This document shows, one piece after another, positions 11,744 through 52,059 of a stretch of DNA of 64,000 bases. Each line of letters starts with the position of its first letter. The first letter of the stretch is position 1. Source of the stretch: Opisthocomus hoazin (lineage: Eukaryota > Chordata > Aves > Opisthocomiformes > Opisthocomidae). The stretch is from NCBI RefSeq assembly GCF_030867145.1, contig NC_134441.1, forward strand, positions 8,974,992-9,038,991, in the 5' to 3' direction. The notes beneath the pieces were generated by a model. That model was given only the letters and a program-made list of their open reading frames with translations, searched no databases and had not been told where the DNA came from. A program made the translations under genes and the position numbers.

Positions 11744-14700
11744 GTGGGCGCCGAGCCACCCCCAGCTCTGCGGGCTGCCTCCCCGCTGCCGGGGTCCGCG
11801 TGGGGTGGCTGCTCTCCGCGCCCCGGACCGAGCTCTGCCCTGGCACCAGCACAGGACCCGGCCGCCCCGTGTCCCGGCACCCAGCTCTGCCGGGGAGCGG
11901 GGCCCTGCCTGCTCCTGCCTTTCCCCGCGTGGCTCCGCGCTCCGGGAGCTGCCATCGCTCGCTACGCAGAGCGGGAAGCGCCGGACCCAGCACAGCCCGG
12001 ACGAGGGGGCTGCCTCTTCTGCAACTGCGTGATTTCCCCCAAAAACCAAGCCTGGAGGCAGCGGCAGGAGGTCTCGGAGGCGTGGAGGGGAGTGTGGCCA
12101 TTCTTGTGCTCAGAGAAACATTTTTCTCCCCTTTCCTGCTGCTCAGCCTTCCCCGGGCAGCGCCAGGGAGACGCCAGCCCGCAGCTGCCTGCCTGAGGAA
12201 CGTGCTGCCCCTGCGCGCTTTGACGGCTGTTTCCCAGGAGACCAGCTCGTTACGCTGCCTGACTAGTGACGTATCGACAGATCCCTGGGCTTGTCATGAC
12301 GTCTCTTTACACCCATGGCCACCGTTGGACCCCGGCACTGGCCGGCTCCCCGCGCAGCCCCTCCGAAGGGCTCACTGCCACTTCCCGAGCGCAGACCTGG
12401 GCAGGCAGCCGGGGCGGCGGGGCTCCCGGCACGGGAGGGTCCCAGCTACGGTGTCGGTTCTGCGCTGCGTATGTCTGGGCACCAGAAAGCCGTGCCCGGG
12501 TGGTGAAGTGCTTTTAGCATAAAGCAACGAAAGCCGAGCGTGTGAGTGAAACTGGGAAGACTTGTCCGGCCAACTCGCCTGCTGCCTGCCTCGAAACGAG
12601 CACGAGCCGATGTTCTCGATGCAGTGTGAACTCGTTGTGCACAGAACCCAGTCAGCTCCTGTAGGAGCTGTGACAAACAGCCTGCAGAAGACTCGGGTAT
12701 GCCCTAGGCAGTGGGGTGGTCTGCTGTCTTCGCCGCAAGATGCGTGCGTGGTCTGGGTTCCGAGCGAGGGCAGGCTGTGTTGGGGTGATGGCGTGAGAGC
12801 GGCAGCCAGCCCACCCTGCTGTAGGTGCTGCTTCTGCCTGGGTCTGAGGGCTGTCGTTCAGGCCTGGCTTACCCAGACCCAGCGTGGCAGAGCGAGCAGC
12901 GTTGGCTGCGGTGCTTGGGTAGGAAAGCTTTAGCCTGGAGTCGCATTAAGCTGAAGGGAGCAGGCTCCAGGCATGGCTGCGGAGGGGCCTGGGCCGTGCC
13001 GACGGGCACAGGGATCCGAAATGCGCCTGCCGTGTCCCAGCTGCGCTGCCGTGTCCCGCGTCGGACACCAGCGTGGCCTCTGCCATCTCGGCTGCGTGCC
13101 AGCCGATAAATCCGGGTGGCCGGAGCGGGAGCCGCATTGCGAGCGTGGCAGCACGTGGAGTGGCCTGGAGGTACCAAGGCTTCCCTTTACTGTGGGCTAG
13201 TTACCTTTCCTCTTTTTCTTCCCTTTCTCTTATCTTTTTGGCATTACGTGCTCTCTGCTCTGCAAAATCAGCTTAACGTGCTCCTCGGGAGCAAAAAATC
13301 TGGTTTGTCCCTGCCCTTTCCAGGTCTGCAGCTGCTCGGCAGCTGTGCTTCAGCCTAGCTCGGGCTCAGCCTGGGACTGAGCAGAGCTTTATCAGTTGAG
13401 CTCCGAGGCCTTGATTAGCCTAAAATTGGTGAGGTCTTAACAAGATTAAAATTGTGTCTTCCTGCATCGATCCCTGCAGTGTCAGAGGGGCCGCTCCTCC
13501 AGCTGCGCGGTGCCGGGGCAGGCACAGCTGAAGGTCCCTTGGTGCGGGACTGGGGCGGGGGTGTGATGGGGCACCCGAATTCAGGGGTAAGGGTGGCTCA
13601 GCGGGGGATGTGGAGGTGCTGGAGAACACCGAAACTATGGAAACGGTACAGGGTGAGTGTTAATATGTGTTATTTAATTGTAGAAACCTGGCTTATGCTG
13701 TTCCTTTTTCTTCTCCTTTTTGCTTTATTTGCACTAGTGTTTGAAATTATATTTTTTTTTTAGGCTGACTTGCTGTTTGGCTCATAACCTGGTGTTTCAA
13801 AAATGTTTTACTGATTTGGTAAGCCTATCAATCGTAGAGTCACAGCACTTGGTGACAGCGCTCTGACCTCGCCTCTGGAGAACACCAGATGCAGAGGGGC
13901 GATGGTTACTTTCTGCAGGGCTTCAAAACCACGGAGTACCGAGTGTTTCTGCTGCTTGGTAATTGCCAAGTTTCCTCGGGCCTGGGATGGTAAAGCAGAA
14001 GCTTGTTGCACAATTAGGGTTAATCATCCAGGAGGAGAAACTACCAGTGGCTCCAGCGCTATTGCAACATTCCTGTTTCTCATTCCCACCCTCCCCGCAC
14101 CCGCCAGAAGGCCGAACGTCGGAGGGGAACGAGCTCCAGACGCGCCCGTGATGCAGGTGGTTGCGGGGAGGAATTTCCCTGCCATCCCCAAGGACCAGGC
14201 ATGTGGAGCTTTGCAGTGTTGTTCTAAAGCAGACTGGTCTCCCCTGCGCCATGTGTTTGCCTCCCGGCTCTCCTGCGTGGGGATGAACGCGTCGCCCCGT
14301 GGCCGCTCCCCTTGAAAGCGAAGTGTGTGCGGTGGGGTTCCCCGCTGTTCCAGGGATGCGTGCAGGCTCCAGGCATCTTATGTGGGGAGAGTGGTGCGAG
14401 AGACGGGTTTGCTCTTTTCTGTGAAAGCTCCCCAGCGGTTTCAGGTGTTTCTGCGAGTGCTGGCTGTGGGTCTCAAGTGCTCTTAGGGCCGGGGTGCCTC
14501 GCGCGGGCGATGCTCCGTGACTCCGTGGTGTCGGTTACCCGCCTCCCACCCCTCGCCTGTAAATGCTGGCTGCAGGAGATGGAACGCCCTTTCCCCTCCG
14601 TGTTTTTAAATAAAGAAGGAAATCCCAGTTGCTTTTCCAGGCTGTCTGTTGGCATTGTGTAATTTGGGTAACGATTGCTGGGGGGTGTTGAACGCCATCC

Positions 14701-15172
14701 CCACTGGGGTGGGGGGACAGGGTGCAGCAGCGTGGGGGGCCCACGGGCAGGTGCTTGCCCCCATGCGAGGGGAGCAGCGATCGTCTGCTGGGGGTGCTGC
14801 ACGGAGCTGTTGGGGGTCCCTTGTGCCATGTGTACGGCCAGAGCCCCTCGGAAGCCCCTGCTGCAGAGCTGCAGCTGGCTGGGCTGCCCACCCCACGGCA
14901 CTCCGGCCAGCTGCACCGGGGAAAGCACTGAGTGGAGGGCGAAGGGTTTGTGATTTGGTTTGTCACTGCTAGAAAACGAGGGGACAGAGCCTCACGAGGC
15001 GAGAAGCATGCCGTGCCGCCAGGGCTGTGCGGGGCGAGGAACACGGCATGGGAGGGGAAGCCGTCCGTCTCCAGGCGCCGCGTGTTCCCCCGGCCTGCGG
15101 TACGGGTCTGGTTTTATTGCTGACGATGTTAAGACAGCTCCAGCTGTCCACAGGTAAGTGTGTCCCAATAAA
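11744..15172 (+). other. PLEKHA2: Probable PLEKHA2 3'UTR with poly(A) signals
   Basis: No gene was recognised after the PLEKHA2 stop. AATAAA occurs at 14609-14614 and again at 15167-15172. Either could end the transcript, giving a 3'UTR of about 2.9 or 3.4 kb, in keeping with the long 3'UTR known for the human gene. The end was chosen by signal only, without cDNA. GC-rich open frames of 70-260 codons in this stretch overlap each other and do not resemble proteins. Confidence 0.45.
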
Positions 15173-16808
15173 ACGCTTGGTTTAAGCTCTTTGTTACTTT
15201 TGTATTTTTTTCCCTTCCAACCTCAGTTTTCCTGGGAGAACTGCCTGAGCACGCTTCTTGCGGACAGGCGTGAAGCGGGCACCGGCGCTGCTGCGGCACG
15301 CGGGTAGGTTCTGGGTGTGAGAGGGGCCAAGTGCGTGGTGGCGGCGGTGGGGAAGCCACAACTGCCCTTGCCTGTCCAAATGTGCGGGCGGGAGGAAAGC
15401 TGTCGGCCCAGTACCCCTGGTGTTCCTCAGCGCCGTCCCTGGCAGCCCCGTACGCGGAAGGAATTCGAGGTCCCGCGGTTAGCTGCCAGCTGCCGGGCTG
15501 AGGGCACGGGGAGATGTGAATGACGATGGGCTTTTGTACATGGGAATCACTATTTTTTTTCTTTCTGGCTCGCTGTGTAATTCCACCCCCCCTTCCCCCA
15601 TGGGCTTGTCAGCCCCGTTGTTCCACCGGTCGGAAGAATGTGGTAGCTTCGTGATGAAGCCTCCCCCACCCCAGGGCCCTGAGACCTATTCAAAGCTGCC
15701 AAATTCAGATTACTCGTGACCTAAATGGGATATTAACCCCGTTCCCCGGAGAGGAGGAGTTGTTGCAATAAACCACAAACGAAAACTGGACTAGGCAGAA
15801 TTCCCGGCCAGACTGAACCCCGACGCAGCTCCGCTGGAGACAGCAGTAACGCAGGCAGGAATCAGCCAAACACAAACGGCTGCAGGGTCCGCGGTTTGCA
15901 GAACCGTGTGAGAATGGAGAGCGTACGTCAAACGTGACCGGACTTTTGCAGATACGGATTTTGTGTCTGGTCCTGGCTGTGACTTACTGCAGCTTCCTTT
16001 TCCCGTTTTTATTCAGACTGCATCTGGCGGGGCTTCCGCTTCTGCGTGCGTGGTTGCCTGAAGTTCCCACTCATTTCGGTACCGCACGCGCCCCGTGCCG
16101 GGGGCTGGAGCCAGGGGGTGACCAGCACGTGGACGGGAGCTGCCCCTCGGCATCTCCGACCCCTTCCCAGCTCTCTGACGGCTCCCGTCTGTTCCTGCAG
16201 CTCCGGGTGGAAGCGAGCCTTCCGTCACTCATGAGGCAAGGCTGGTGTTTAGCAGTTTTGTAAACACAAATGGTTACCAACAAACGGTTGTGGTTTTAAA
16301 GAATACAACTGTCCGGCAGCAGGGAAAGGGCATGCAGCCTGCTGCCATGGGCAGCACGGCGGAGTATGTCTTGAAAAGCACACCTGCTTACTGTGAAGGG
16401 CAGGGGACAGGAGGAGAAACAGGTAATTTTAAAACAACACGTGCTGGTTGCAGTGTCCTGTAGATGATGTTTCTGTAACAGGAGCATGGCAGGGAGAGTT
16501 ACATCAACAGACACAAGTGCTTCTTCTGAGAGGCCTGAACAGTAACTTTATTTGCTTTACTAACGTTCTCCAAAGGGTGCAGTTTCTACTGACCCTAACC
16601 CAGTGTCCCCTGCAGCCAGTGAACGTGGCTTTAGACAAATGCCGTGGAATCAGAGCTCACCACTTTGCCACACTCTCTGTAACATCGCGTTGGGTTACTC
16701 AGCCTGAAGCGTTTGCAGAGTCTGGTAACGCAAAACCACACGCTCGTGGCCTGCGTCTGTCTGCACTCCGCTAACACTGAGAGCGCACGCAGTCAGCGCC
16801 TCCCAGAC
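15173..16808. other. Gene-free spacer between PLEKHA2 and TM2D2
   Basis: I see no exon, RNA gene or clear repeat. In mammals HTRA4 lies between these genes; no serine-protease motif (such as GNSGGP) appears in any frame here or in 11.7-15.2 kb. A second minus-strand AATAAA (TTTATT at 16547-16552) is present. Confidence 0.4.
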
Positions 16809-16814
16809 TTTATT
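16809..16814 (-). promoter_or_regulatory. TM2D2: Candidate poly(A) signal for TM2D2
   Basis: TTTATT on the plus strand reads AATAAA on the minus strand, about 500 bp past the TM2D2 stop. If used, the 3'UTR contains the CR1 element at about 17022-17263 in antisense. Confidence 0.4.
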
Positions 16815-17021
16815 AAGATTTGTTTGACCACCTGTGTTTGCAAGGTCTGATTTCTTAAACTGTTGCCGCTTGGGGCGGGAATCCAGATTATTTTAAGCAA
16901 GCAAAACAGCTACCGGCCAATTTTGTGTCCCAGGTTTGTACAGAGGAGCTAACAAGAGTAACTGCTCTGCATGGGAAGTCACAGCTAGCTTCGTCAGTCC
17001 ACGTTCGTGCAAGACGGCAGT

Positions 17022-17263
17022 CTAAACTACAAGAGGGCAGATTTAGATTGGATATTAGGAAGAAATTCTTCACCGTGAGGGTGGTGAGGCCCTGGCCCAG
17101 GTTGCCCAGAGAAGCTGTGGCTGCCCCCTCCCTGGCAGGGTTCAAGGCCAGGTTGGATGGAGCTCTGAGCAACCTGGGCAGGTGGAAGATGTCCCTGCTC
17201 ATGGCAGGGGGGTTGGAACCAGATAATCTTTAAGGTCCCTTCCAACCCTTACCATTCTATCTC
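17022..17263 (+). mobile_element. CR1 LINE 3' end fragment
   Basis: This is a 5'-truncated CR1. It contains the typical 3' segment 'ttagattggatattaggaag', then 'gtggtgaggccctggccca', and ends with 'ggtcccttccaaccct' followed by 'accattctatctc'. The element is on the plus strand, opposite to TM2D2, and finishes about 51 bp beyond the TM2D2 stop codon. It resembles the copy at about 47.1-47.4 kb closely. Confidence 0.9.
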
Positions 17264-17313
17264 CAGCCCTGGGGACGCGCCGTCGGTCCCTCGGGGGGCC
17301 AGGGCCGCTGCCC

Positions 17314-18236
17314 TCAGTACACGGTGCACCAGTTGCTGCCGTCGCTGGGCATCAGCCCGCCGGTGATGAGCAGGATCAGGTCCACGAACCACCAGATCCC
17401 CAGGCCCCCCAGCGTCAGCAGCTTCCCCACGGCCGTCCCGGTGTGGCCCAGGCAGAACCGGTCCACGCCGAAGCAGCCCAGGAAGAAGGAGTAGAGCAGG
17501 GTGGTTATGAAGTAGTGCCCGGTGTACCTGGGGGGGGGGAGCGGCCGGAGGGGGGTCGGGCGAGGCCGGGGCCGCCCCCGGTGCCCCCCGGGGAGGCTCC
17601 CCGGCGGGCTGGGCCGGCGGCCGGCGGCGGGGCTCCCTCCCGCGGGGGCCGGGCGCGGCGCCGGGGCCGCCGGAGGGGAGGGGCCCGCGGAACGCGTCCT
17701 ACTTGAGGCAGGGCCGGCTGCCCCGCAGGAAGGCCCGCGGCTCGGCGCACTCGATGCCGTCCAGCGCCCGGCACTGCACCCGCGTCCGGTCCACCTCGCC
17801 GTAGGCCTGTCCGCCGAACTGCGGGCACGGCGGGCGCTCAGCCGCGGGCAGCGCGCCCCGCCCCGCCCGGCCCCGCCGCCCCGCACCTTCACGCAGCCGT
17901 GGCCCAGCTCCTGCTGCGCCGTCGCGTTCCCGCCGTGGTCCACCGGCTCCTCGCACTCCACGAACTCCTCGGGGCTGCGGGAAGGCGCGGGGGGGCGGTG
18001 AGGGCGGTCGGGGCGGTCAGGGCCGCTCCCCCCCCCCCGCCCGGCGCTCACAGGTAGGCGCAGAGCACCAGCGGCGCGCGCGGGTCGCCGTAGGCCCAGG
18101 CGGGCGGCCCCGGCGCGGTGCCGTTGGGGGCGGGGCCGCGCGAGGCGCCCTGCAGCAGCAGCAGGTTGCCGAGCAGCAGCGCGGCCTGCCCGAGCAGCAG
18201 CGCGTACCCCACCGGCCCGCCGCGCCGCGGCGCCAT
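17314..18236 (-). CDS. TM2D2: TM2D2, TM2 domain-containing protein 2
   Basis: Four exons on the minus strand: 18236-18052, 17974-17887, 17818-17703 and 17527-17314 (TGA). They total 603 nt, 200 residues, against 214 in human. The start [21 protein letters not shown] gives a signal/anchor segment. The lumenal part has two sequons (NGTA, GNATAQ) and the cysteine set of the family ([34 protein letters not shown]). The last exon holds the TM2 domain: a short loop with the conserved DRF motif ([13 protein letters not shown]) between two membrane helices, ending NWCTVY. Introns are only about 77, 68 and 175 bp. The frame stays open for about 270 codons upstream, so the start was chosen by homology and by the signal segment. 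TM2D proteins are conserved membrane proteins of poorly defined function, linked in Drosophila to Notch signalling and amyloid-related phenotypes. Confidence 0.95.
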
Positions 18237-19270
18237 GGCGGCACCCGCTGCTAGGGAACGCCGCGGCCGACCCGGCCTCCGGGGCGCGCCGCCGCCGCCG
18301 GCCAATGGGCGCCCGCCGCCACGCCCCTGGGGGCGGGGAGAAGGCGCCCGCAGCCAGTTAGAGCGGAGGCGGAAGGGGCTACGGGGGGCTGCGACGAAGT
18401 CAGGCGGAAGTGCGCGGCAGGCGAGCGGCCGATTGGCTGCCAGGGAGGCCTGCCGGCCTATAGGCGAGGGCAGGGGGCGGGGCACCTCCCGGCCCGCGGC
18501 TCCTCCGTGAGGCGCTTGCAGCAGCCCGTGGTCCCGGGATGCGCCGTGCTCGGCGTGAGTTGGTGGGGCGCAGAGGGGGGCGGCCCCGGGCCCCACGGCC
18601 AGGCCTCGCTGCCCCCCGCAGTGCCGGGCCGCCCGGCCCCGGGGGCGCCTGCGGGAGCACCGGGGCAGGCCTCGCCTCGGGCCCCGCCGCGCTGGTACGC
18701 TGCCCGCAGGGGGAGAGGAGAGGCTCCCCGGGCAGCTGGGGCTCGCTGGGCCGCGCTGGGGCTGCTCGGCCCCGGCGCGGAGAGCTGCCAGGGGCGGGGC
18801 GAGGGTTTCGGCCGAGCCAGGCCCCCAGTCCGCGGGCGGGGGTCTCGTGTGCCGGGCGGGGGGTGCCGCCGGTGGCTGCCGGGCTGCGCGGTGCTGCTGT
18901 CGGGGCCGGCGGGCTCGGCCGCTGGCTGCGGTGGGCAGCCGGCCCGCCAAGCCCCGCTTCAGCGGCTCGGAGGCTGCCGGGTGCCGTGGGAAGGTCACGC
19001 TGAGTGTGCGCCTTACCGGGGCGTCCCACCGCGCTGTCCCTGCCAAGCATCTCTGAAGTGGGCGTCAGTGGAACCGGTGCTTGAGGGCCCGGTGGTTCGG
19101 CCCTCACCACGTGGATTGCTGGGGGAGAGGTTGTGTCCGAAGGGGCTGGGAATGCTGTCGGAGGCGGCAGGAAGGGAATGCCGGCCTGGGCGGCAGCGGG
19201 TCGCGCTCCCAAGGGAGCTGCACGGCCGCGGGCTGCTGGAGGAGGCCTGGAGCCAGGAGGGGTGAATCCG
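18237..19270 (-). promoter_or_regulatory. TM2D2: CpG-island promoter of TM2D2
   Basis: Strongly GC- and CpG-rich sequence runs from the TM2D2 gene to about 19.27 kb. It contains a CCAAT motif near 18302, a GC box (GGGGGCGGGG) near 18329-18340 and an inverted CCAAT (ATTGG) near 18432, with no TATA box. Open frames here are products of base composition. A consensus splice donor on the plus strand (GTGAGT at 18555-18560) hints at a divergent transcript. Confidence 0.6.
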
Positions 19271-19367
19271 CCTCCGGTGCCTTGAGCTCCCCGAAGCATG
19301 ACTCTGGACGTCTGCTGAAAATAAATGGGGCTCAACCCCTTGAGCAAACTCCTCGTTAATGGGAAAA

Positions 19368-19480
19368 CAGGGAAGGGATCTTGAAGGTTGTCTAGACCAT
19401 CTCCCTGCCCAGGGGAGGAACTAGTCCTGCTCAGTCAACTAGCAGAACTGCCCTATCCCTTGTACAAATTGGGAGCCCCC
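19368..19480 (-). mobile_element. Degenerate CR1 LINE 3' end, minus orientation
   Basis: 'gggaagggatcttgaagg', then 'tgtctagaccatctccctg', then 'cccaggggaggaactag' reads as the reverse complement of a CR1 3' end (compare 'ccctgc...ctagatgac...aggtcccttcc'). It is diverged and short, and its boundary with unique sequence is uncertain. Confidence 0.5.
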
Positions 19481-22400
19481 TTGCCCAGCCTTGGCCCGGC
19501 TCTGTTTGCTCTGAGATCCGGTAGAACTGAGTGCTTTCTGGATGAGGCTTGGTGACAAATTGAAGAGAACGGCGCACTCGGCTAGATAGAGGTGGAGGGC
19601 TGGAGACCGGGATCCTGCTGCTGACCCTCTAAACCTGAACAAGCTGCTGCCTGTTTCCATCAGCTTTCTTCTGCCTCGTTTTTTGCTACCTCATTTCATC
19701 CCCCCCACAGCGTCTTGAGGCCATTAGATTGGAAGTGCCAAGCGTGGTTTGAGGCAGGTACGTGGCATTCATTAACTCCAGCTGGAAGCCAGGCAAAACA
19801 TGTAATTTGATAAGAATGTGTTTGGGAAGGAGCCATTACCAGGACTGGTAGGTGCCTGTCAGCCAGCAGTCACTGGTGTGGTGTTAATGAGTGTGCTTCC
19901 TAAGCCAGCTGGGCTGTTGCTGGTGATGTCAGTGAAGTCCTGGCTGCATCCAAAATCCTTAGTCTGTTTTATTTACAGTGCTTATGAGCAAACACATGCA
20001 CATGGTATGCGGAGAGGACGTGGGAGCCAGCAGGACTAAGGTTGGAGGGAGAACAAGACACGTCTGACTTTGCTATTTAAAACCACCGTTAGATGTTCAG
20101 CCAGTTTAGCTGGAGTCCTGATACCCTGCAGCCTGGCAAAGGTACCCGCTTGGCATTCACTGGGAGAGGGAGTGTCATGGCCAGCGCTAGCGTGAGGATG
20201 CCTGAGAAACTTCTTTTCTTGCTGGTTCTACAGCTTTGTTACAAAGAATTGTGAAAATAACTGACAAACAGCAGATGTCGTTTGGGGAATTCATTCTGTA
20301 TCCTCTCCCCTGGCCTCGCTGTCTGCCCGAGCGCGGTCTGGCTCGCTGCACCACAGCCCGGCAATGTCTGTCACCAGCTCACAAAGGGGCAGTGAACTCC
20401 GCTGGGTCCCACGTGTACGAGACTTATGCCCTGATACAGCGGACTGTACTGCCGCTCATGCTGTGCAGCAGCCTTGCTTCCTTTGGAAACCACTCTCAAA
20501 ACCCTGTAAAGCCTCCAGAGCGGATTGGCAGTGACCAAACAGACAGGAGGAAATGCCTCTTTCCGTGGGCTTTCCTTACCACTGCAGAGGAGATGCAGAG
20601 CTCCCAGTTACTTGCTGGTCGTTACATCTCAGACCCTGCACCGTCGCCTTCGCTGCGTTCCTTAGGGATGGGGCTGCTCTCATGTGGTCCCACCATCAAC
20701 CGGCGGCAGGAGGACTGTGTCCCTGCACTGCCAAAAGATGACGGAATGCTTTTCCTTGAAAAATGCCAAATTCCCCTCCCTTCCTCAGACATCGAATGAC
20801 GTCCTTTTCGGCATCTACCACATAAGCTTTGTTATCAGACTGGATACTGCTTTGCCTTTGGTGTAAATAGTTGGGTTTGCATCTTTTTGGCTCAGCAGCC
20901 GCATCAGCGAGTGATTTCAGCTGGACTGCCTGCCGTACTGCATGGCTTGCTCCTGGGGAAATGAGATGTCCAGCACACGTACTTGGTTTCCATTTGTGTA
21001 CGTTTTTTCTTAGTAAGTTCACTTCTTTGAGGTATTTCCTGTTGCTGCCTTTTATGCCTATTTAAAAGAGTATCACTCCTATTTAAAAGCCTTTGAAAGA
21101 ATGGAAATATCCTAATTTTAATGTGAAGTAATCTCTAAGACTCTTGTCTGCAATGGGTTTTCTCGTTTTGCCTTATTCTAATCATAAAGTCCATGCTGAA
21201 GACAAGCAACAGCCTGAATCCCAGTGCTTGCCTTTGAGGTTTCATTTGTGACTTCGGACGTTGCAGAGCTCCAGGACTTATTGGTTCGTTTCACCTGGTT
21301 CTTCTCCAAAAGCATCTTCCACCGTGTCTGAGCGATAGTTCTGCTGATGTGGGCGTTTTGGGTGTTTCAGCTGGCTGATAAGGTGAGCAGTTCAGCAGGT
21401 TTTTTGTTTGTGAAGTTGGCAGGTTTGTGTTTGACCCAGAGCCTGTGTTCAGGAGCTGTCCTAGCTTTCCTACACGTTTCTGGAGCTTCAGGGTGTGCTG
21501 TCTTCAATTCCTCGCCTTGCAAGGCTGCAGCAGTGGTAGTGAGTGACAGAGAGGAGTCACGGGAGGTGGATATTGCTCTTGCTAAATACGGACCTGGGAA
21601 TCTCGTGCCCCTCAGGCAGGAACCAGGGGATGATTCATGTTTGTGTGTTATTCGTACAGTGCGCAGTGGTATCCGTGTTTGATCCGTGGTATTACCACAA
21701 CCCATGGGAAGCCTCCTGTGTCATGGGTCGCGCCCAGCCTGTGAGGAGCACAGGGTATGACCTGGCTCAAAAGCTATGCACAGCTTCCGCAAGGGCTGGA
21801 GAGGTACAACCTCTGCGCTGTCTGTAGCACCGGGCGGGAACGAAATCCTCTGTCTCACCTTGCAGTATTACACAGTTTAGGGTGCCGGCTTCCTGTGTAG
21901 CTTTGTGGTTTGGGCTGTTAGGATATGTGAAAGTGGCCTCATAAAGTCGAGTTGTCACCTCCTTCCAACAGGAACGGGAGGTTTTCTGGTTGCTGGAGGC
22001 TGCGAGGGGGAAACCTGAGTCGCAGATCATCCTCCTACAGCTCCTGCGAGAATGGATGCAGAATTTTGGAATGCAGAGGGCCAAATGACTCTCTCTTATT
22101 AAAGTGTTCGCTGTAGCAACAGCGGTGTAAACCTCTTGTAAACTCTTCCAAGAACTCATCGTTGAGGGAGGGAAGACTTGCGCCAACGGCTCAGCCTGCT
22201 GTGTGTTTATTAATGGCATCTTTTGAATTATGTGTGTTCAAAAGCAATGTCTGAAACATCACAGATGTCAGTCAGACCCCTGTGAGTGCGACCTTGGGTG
22301 CGTGTGGATGCTTCTGGCTGACAGCGCTCGGAGGGCACGCGCGTCTCCTCATCAGCTGTCCGTGCTGATGAGGTGCGTGTGGCCTTCGGTGTGGGTCTGG

Positions 22401-22600
22401 CTCTGGATCTGCAGTGAGGTCTCTCGCTGCGTCTGTTGTGTTCAAGAGCAGCGACCTACTACGGAGAAGAACACGGAGACTCAAGAAGACCCGTGAAGTT
22501 CCACACCTGGGAAGCCAGGAGAGGTCATCGGTCTGTGGGAAGCTGTTGGTGACCCTGGATGCTGTTTGTCTGGGCTCCTGTGCGCTGGTGATCGCTGGCC
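19481..22600. other. Gene-free interval between the two CpG islands
   Basis: I see no recognisable exon. A 187-codon plus-strand open frame (20236-20799) and a 150-codon minus frame (21767-22219) have no family features, no repeats and no flanking promoter or poly(A) pattern; I treat them as chance. AT content is higher from 20.8 to 22.2 kb. Confidence 0.4.
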
Positions 22601-22639
22601 GGAGGGAGCTGCTCCATCACCTGCTCCGTGGCGTGGCTG

Positions 22640-23171
22640 GCGTGTCGCGCGTCGGTGGTTCCTCGTCTCCCGGGGAGGACGCGGTGCCCGGCGCAGGGCC
22701 GCGGGAGGGGTTTCGCGGGCTGGCGGTGGGCAGGGCAGCGCGCGTGGGGCGCGGGGCAGCGCGGCCTGAGGCCGCGGTTCGTTCCGGGGAGCGCTGGCGT
22801 GAGGCTGCGTTTCCCCGCGCCGCGGGTCTGTCACGCCGGCTTGTGGCGGCGAAGGGCCGAGGAGTGGCGGCGGCTGGGGCCCGTGCCGGCGCCGGTTCCC
22901 CTCGGCAGGCGCTTGCTTTGGGGCCCGCTCCCGGGACTCGGCTGGCTTCTCTCTAGGAAGCACCGGGAGCGTTACCGGGGGGCCCGGGCTGCGGCCGCTG
23001 AGGTGGCCGCGCGGGAGGGGGCCCGCAGCCGGGGGCCACCCCGCGTCCGGGCAGGCGGGCGGGCGGAGCGGCCCCGCCCCGGGGCGGCGGGGGGCGGTGC
23101 GGCGCAGGCCCCGGGCCGGCTCCATAAGGCCGCGGCCGCCGGCCGGACCCAGCGCCCAGCCGGGAGCGGCG
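22640..23171 (+). promoter_or_regulatory. ADAM9: CpG-island promoter of ADAM9
   Basis: The sequence switches to high GC/CpG near 22.64 kb and stays so to about 23.86 kb, around the first ADAM9 exon. GC boxes (CCCCGCCCCGGGGCGG) lie near 23071-23090, and a weak TATA-like CATAAGG lies near 23123, about 50 bp before the start codon. The exact transcription start is not visible. Confidence 0.55.

Positions 23172-52059
<28,888 letters not shown>

Noticed and set aside
18237-19046. Upstream extension of the TM2D2 frame by about 270 codons
   Set aside because: It crosses the CpG-island promoter, is low-complexity Arg/Pro/Ala, and the family starts at the signal segment encoded from 18236.
20236-20799. 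187-codon plus-strand frame between TM2D2 and ADAM9
   Set aside because: There is no signal peptide, repeat, domain or splice pattern, and no family was recognised; chance is the simplest reading.
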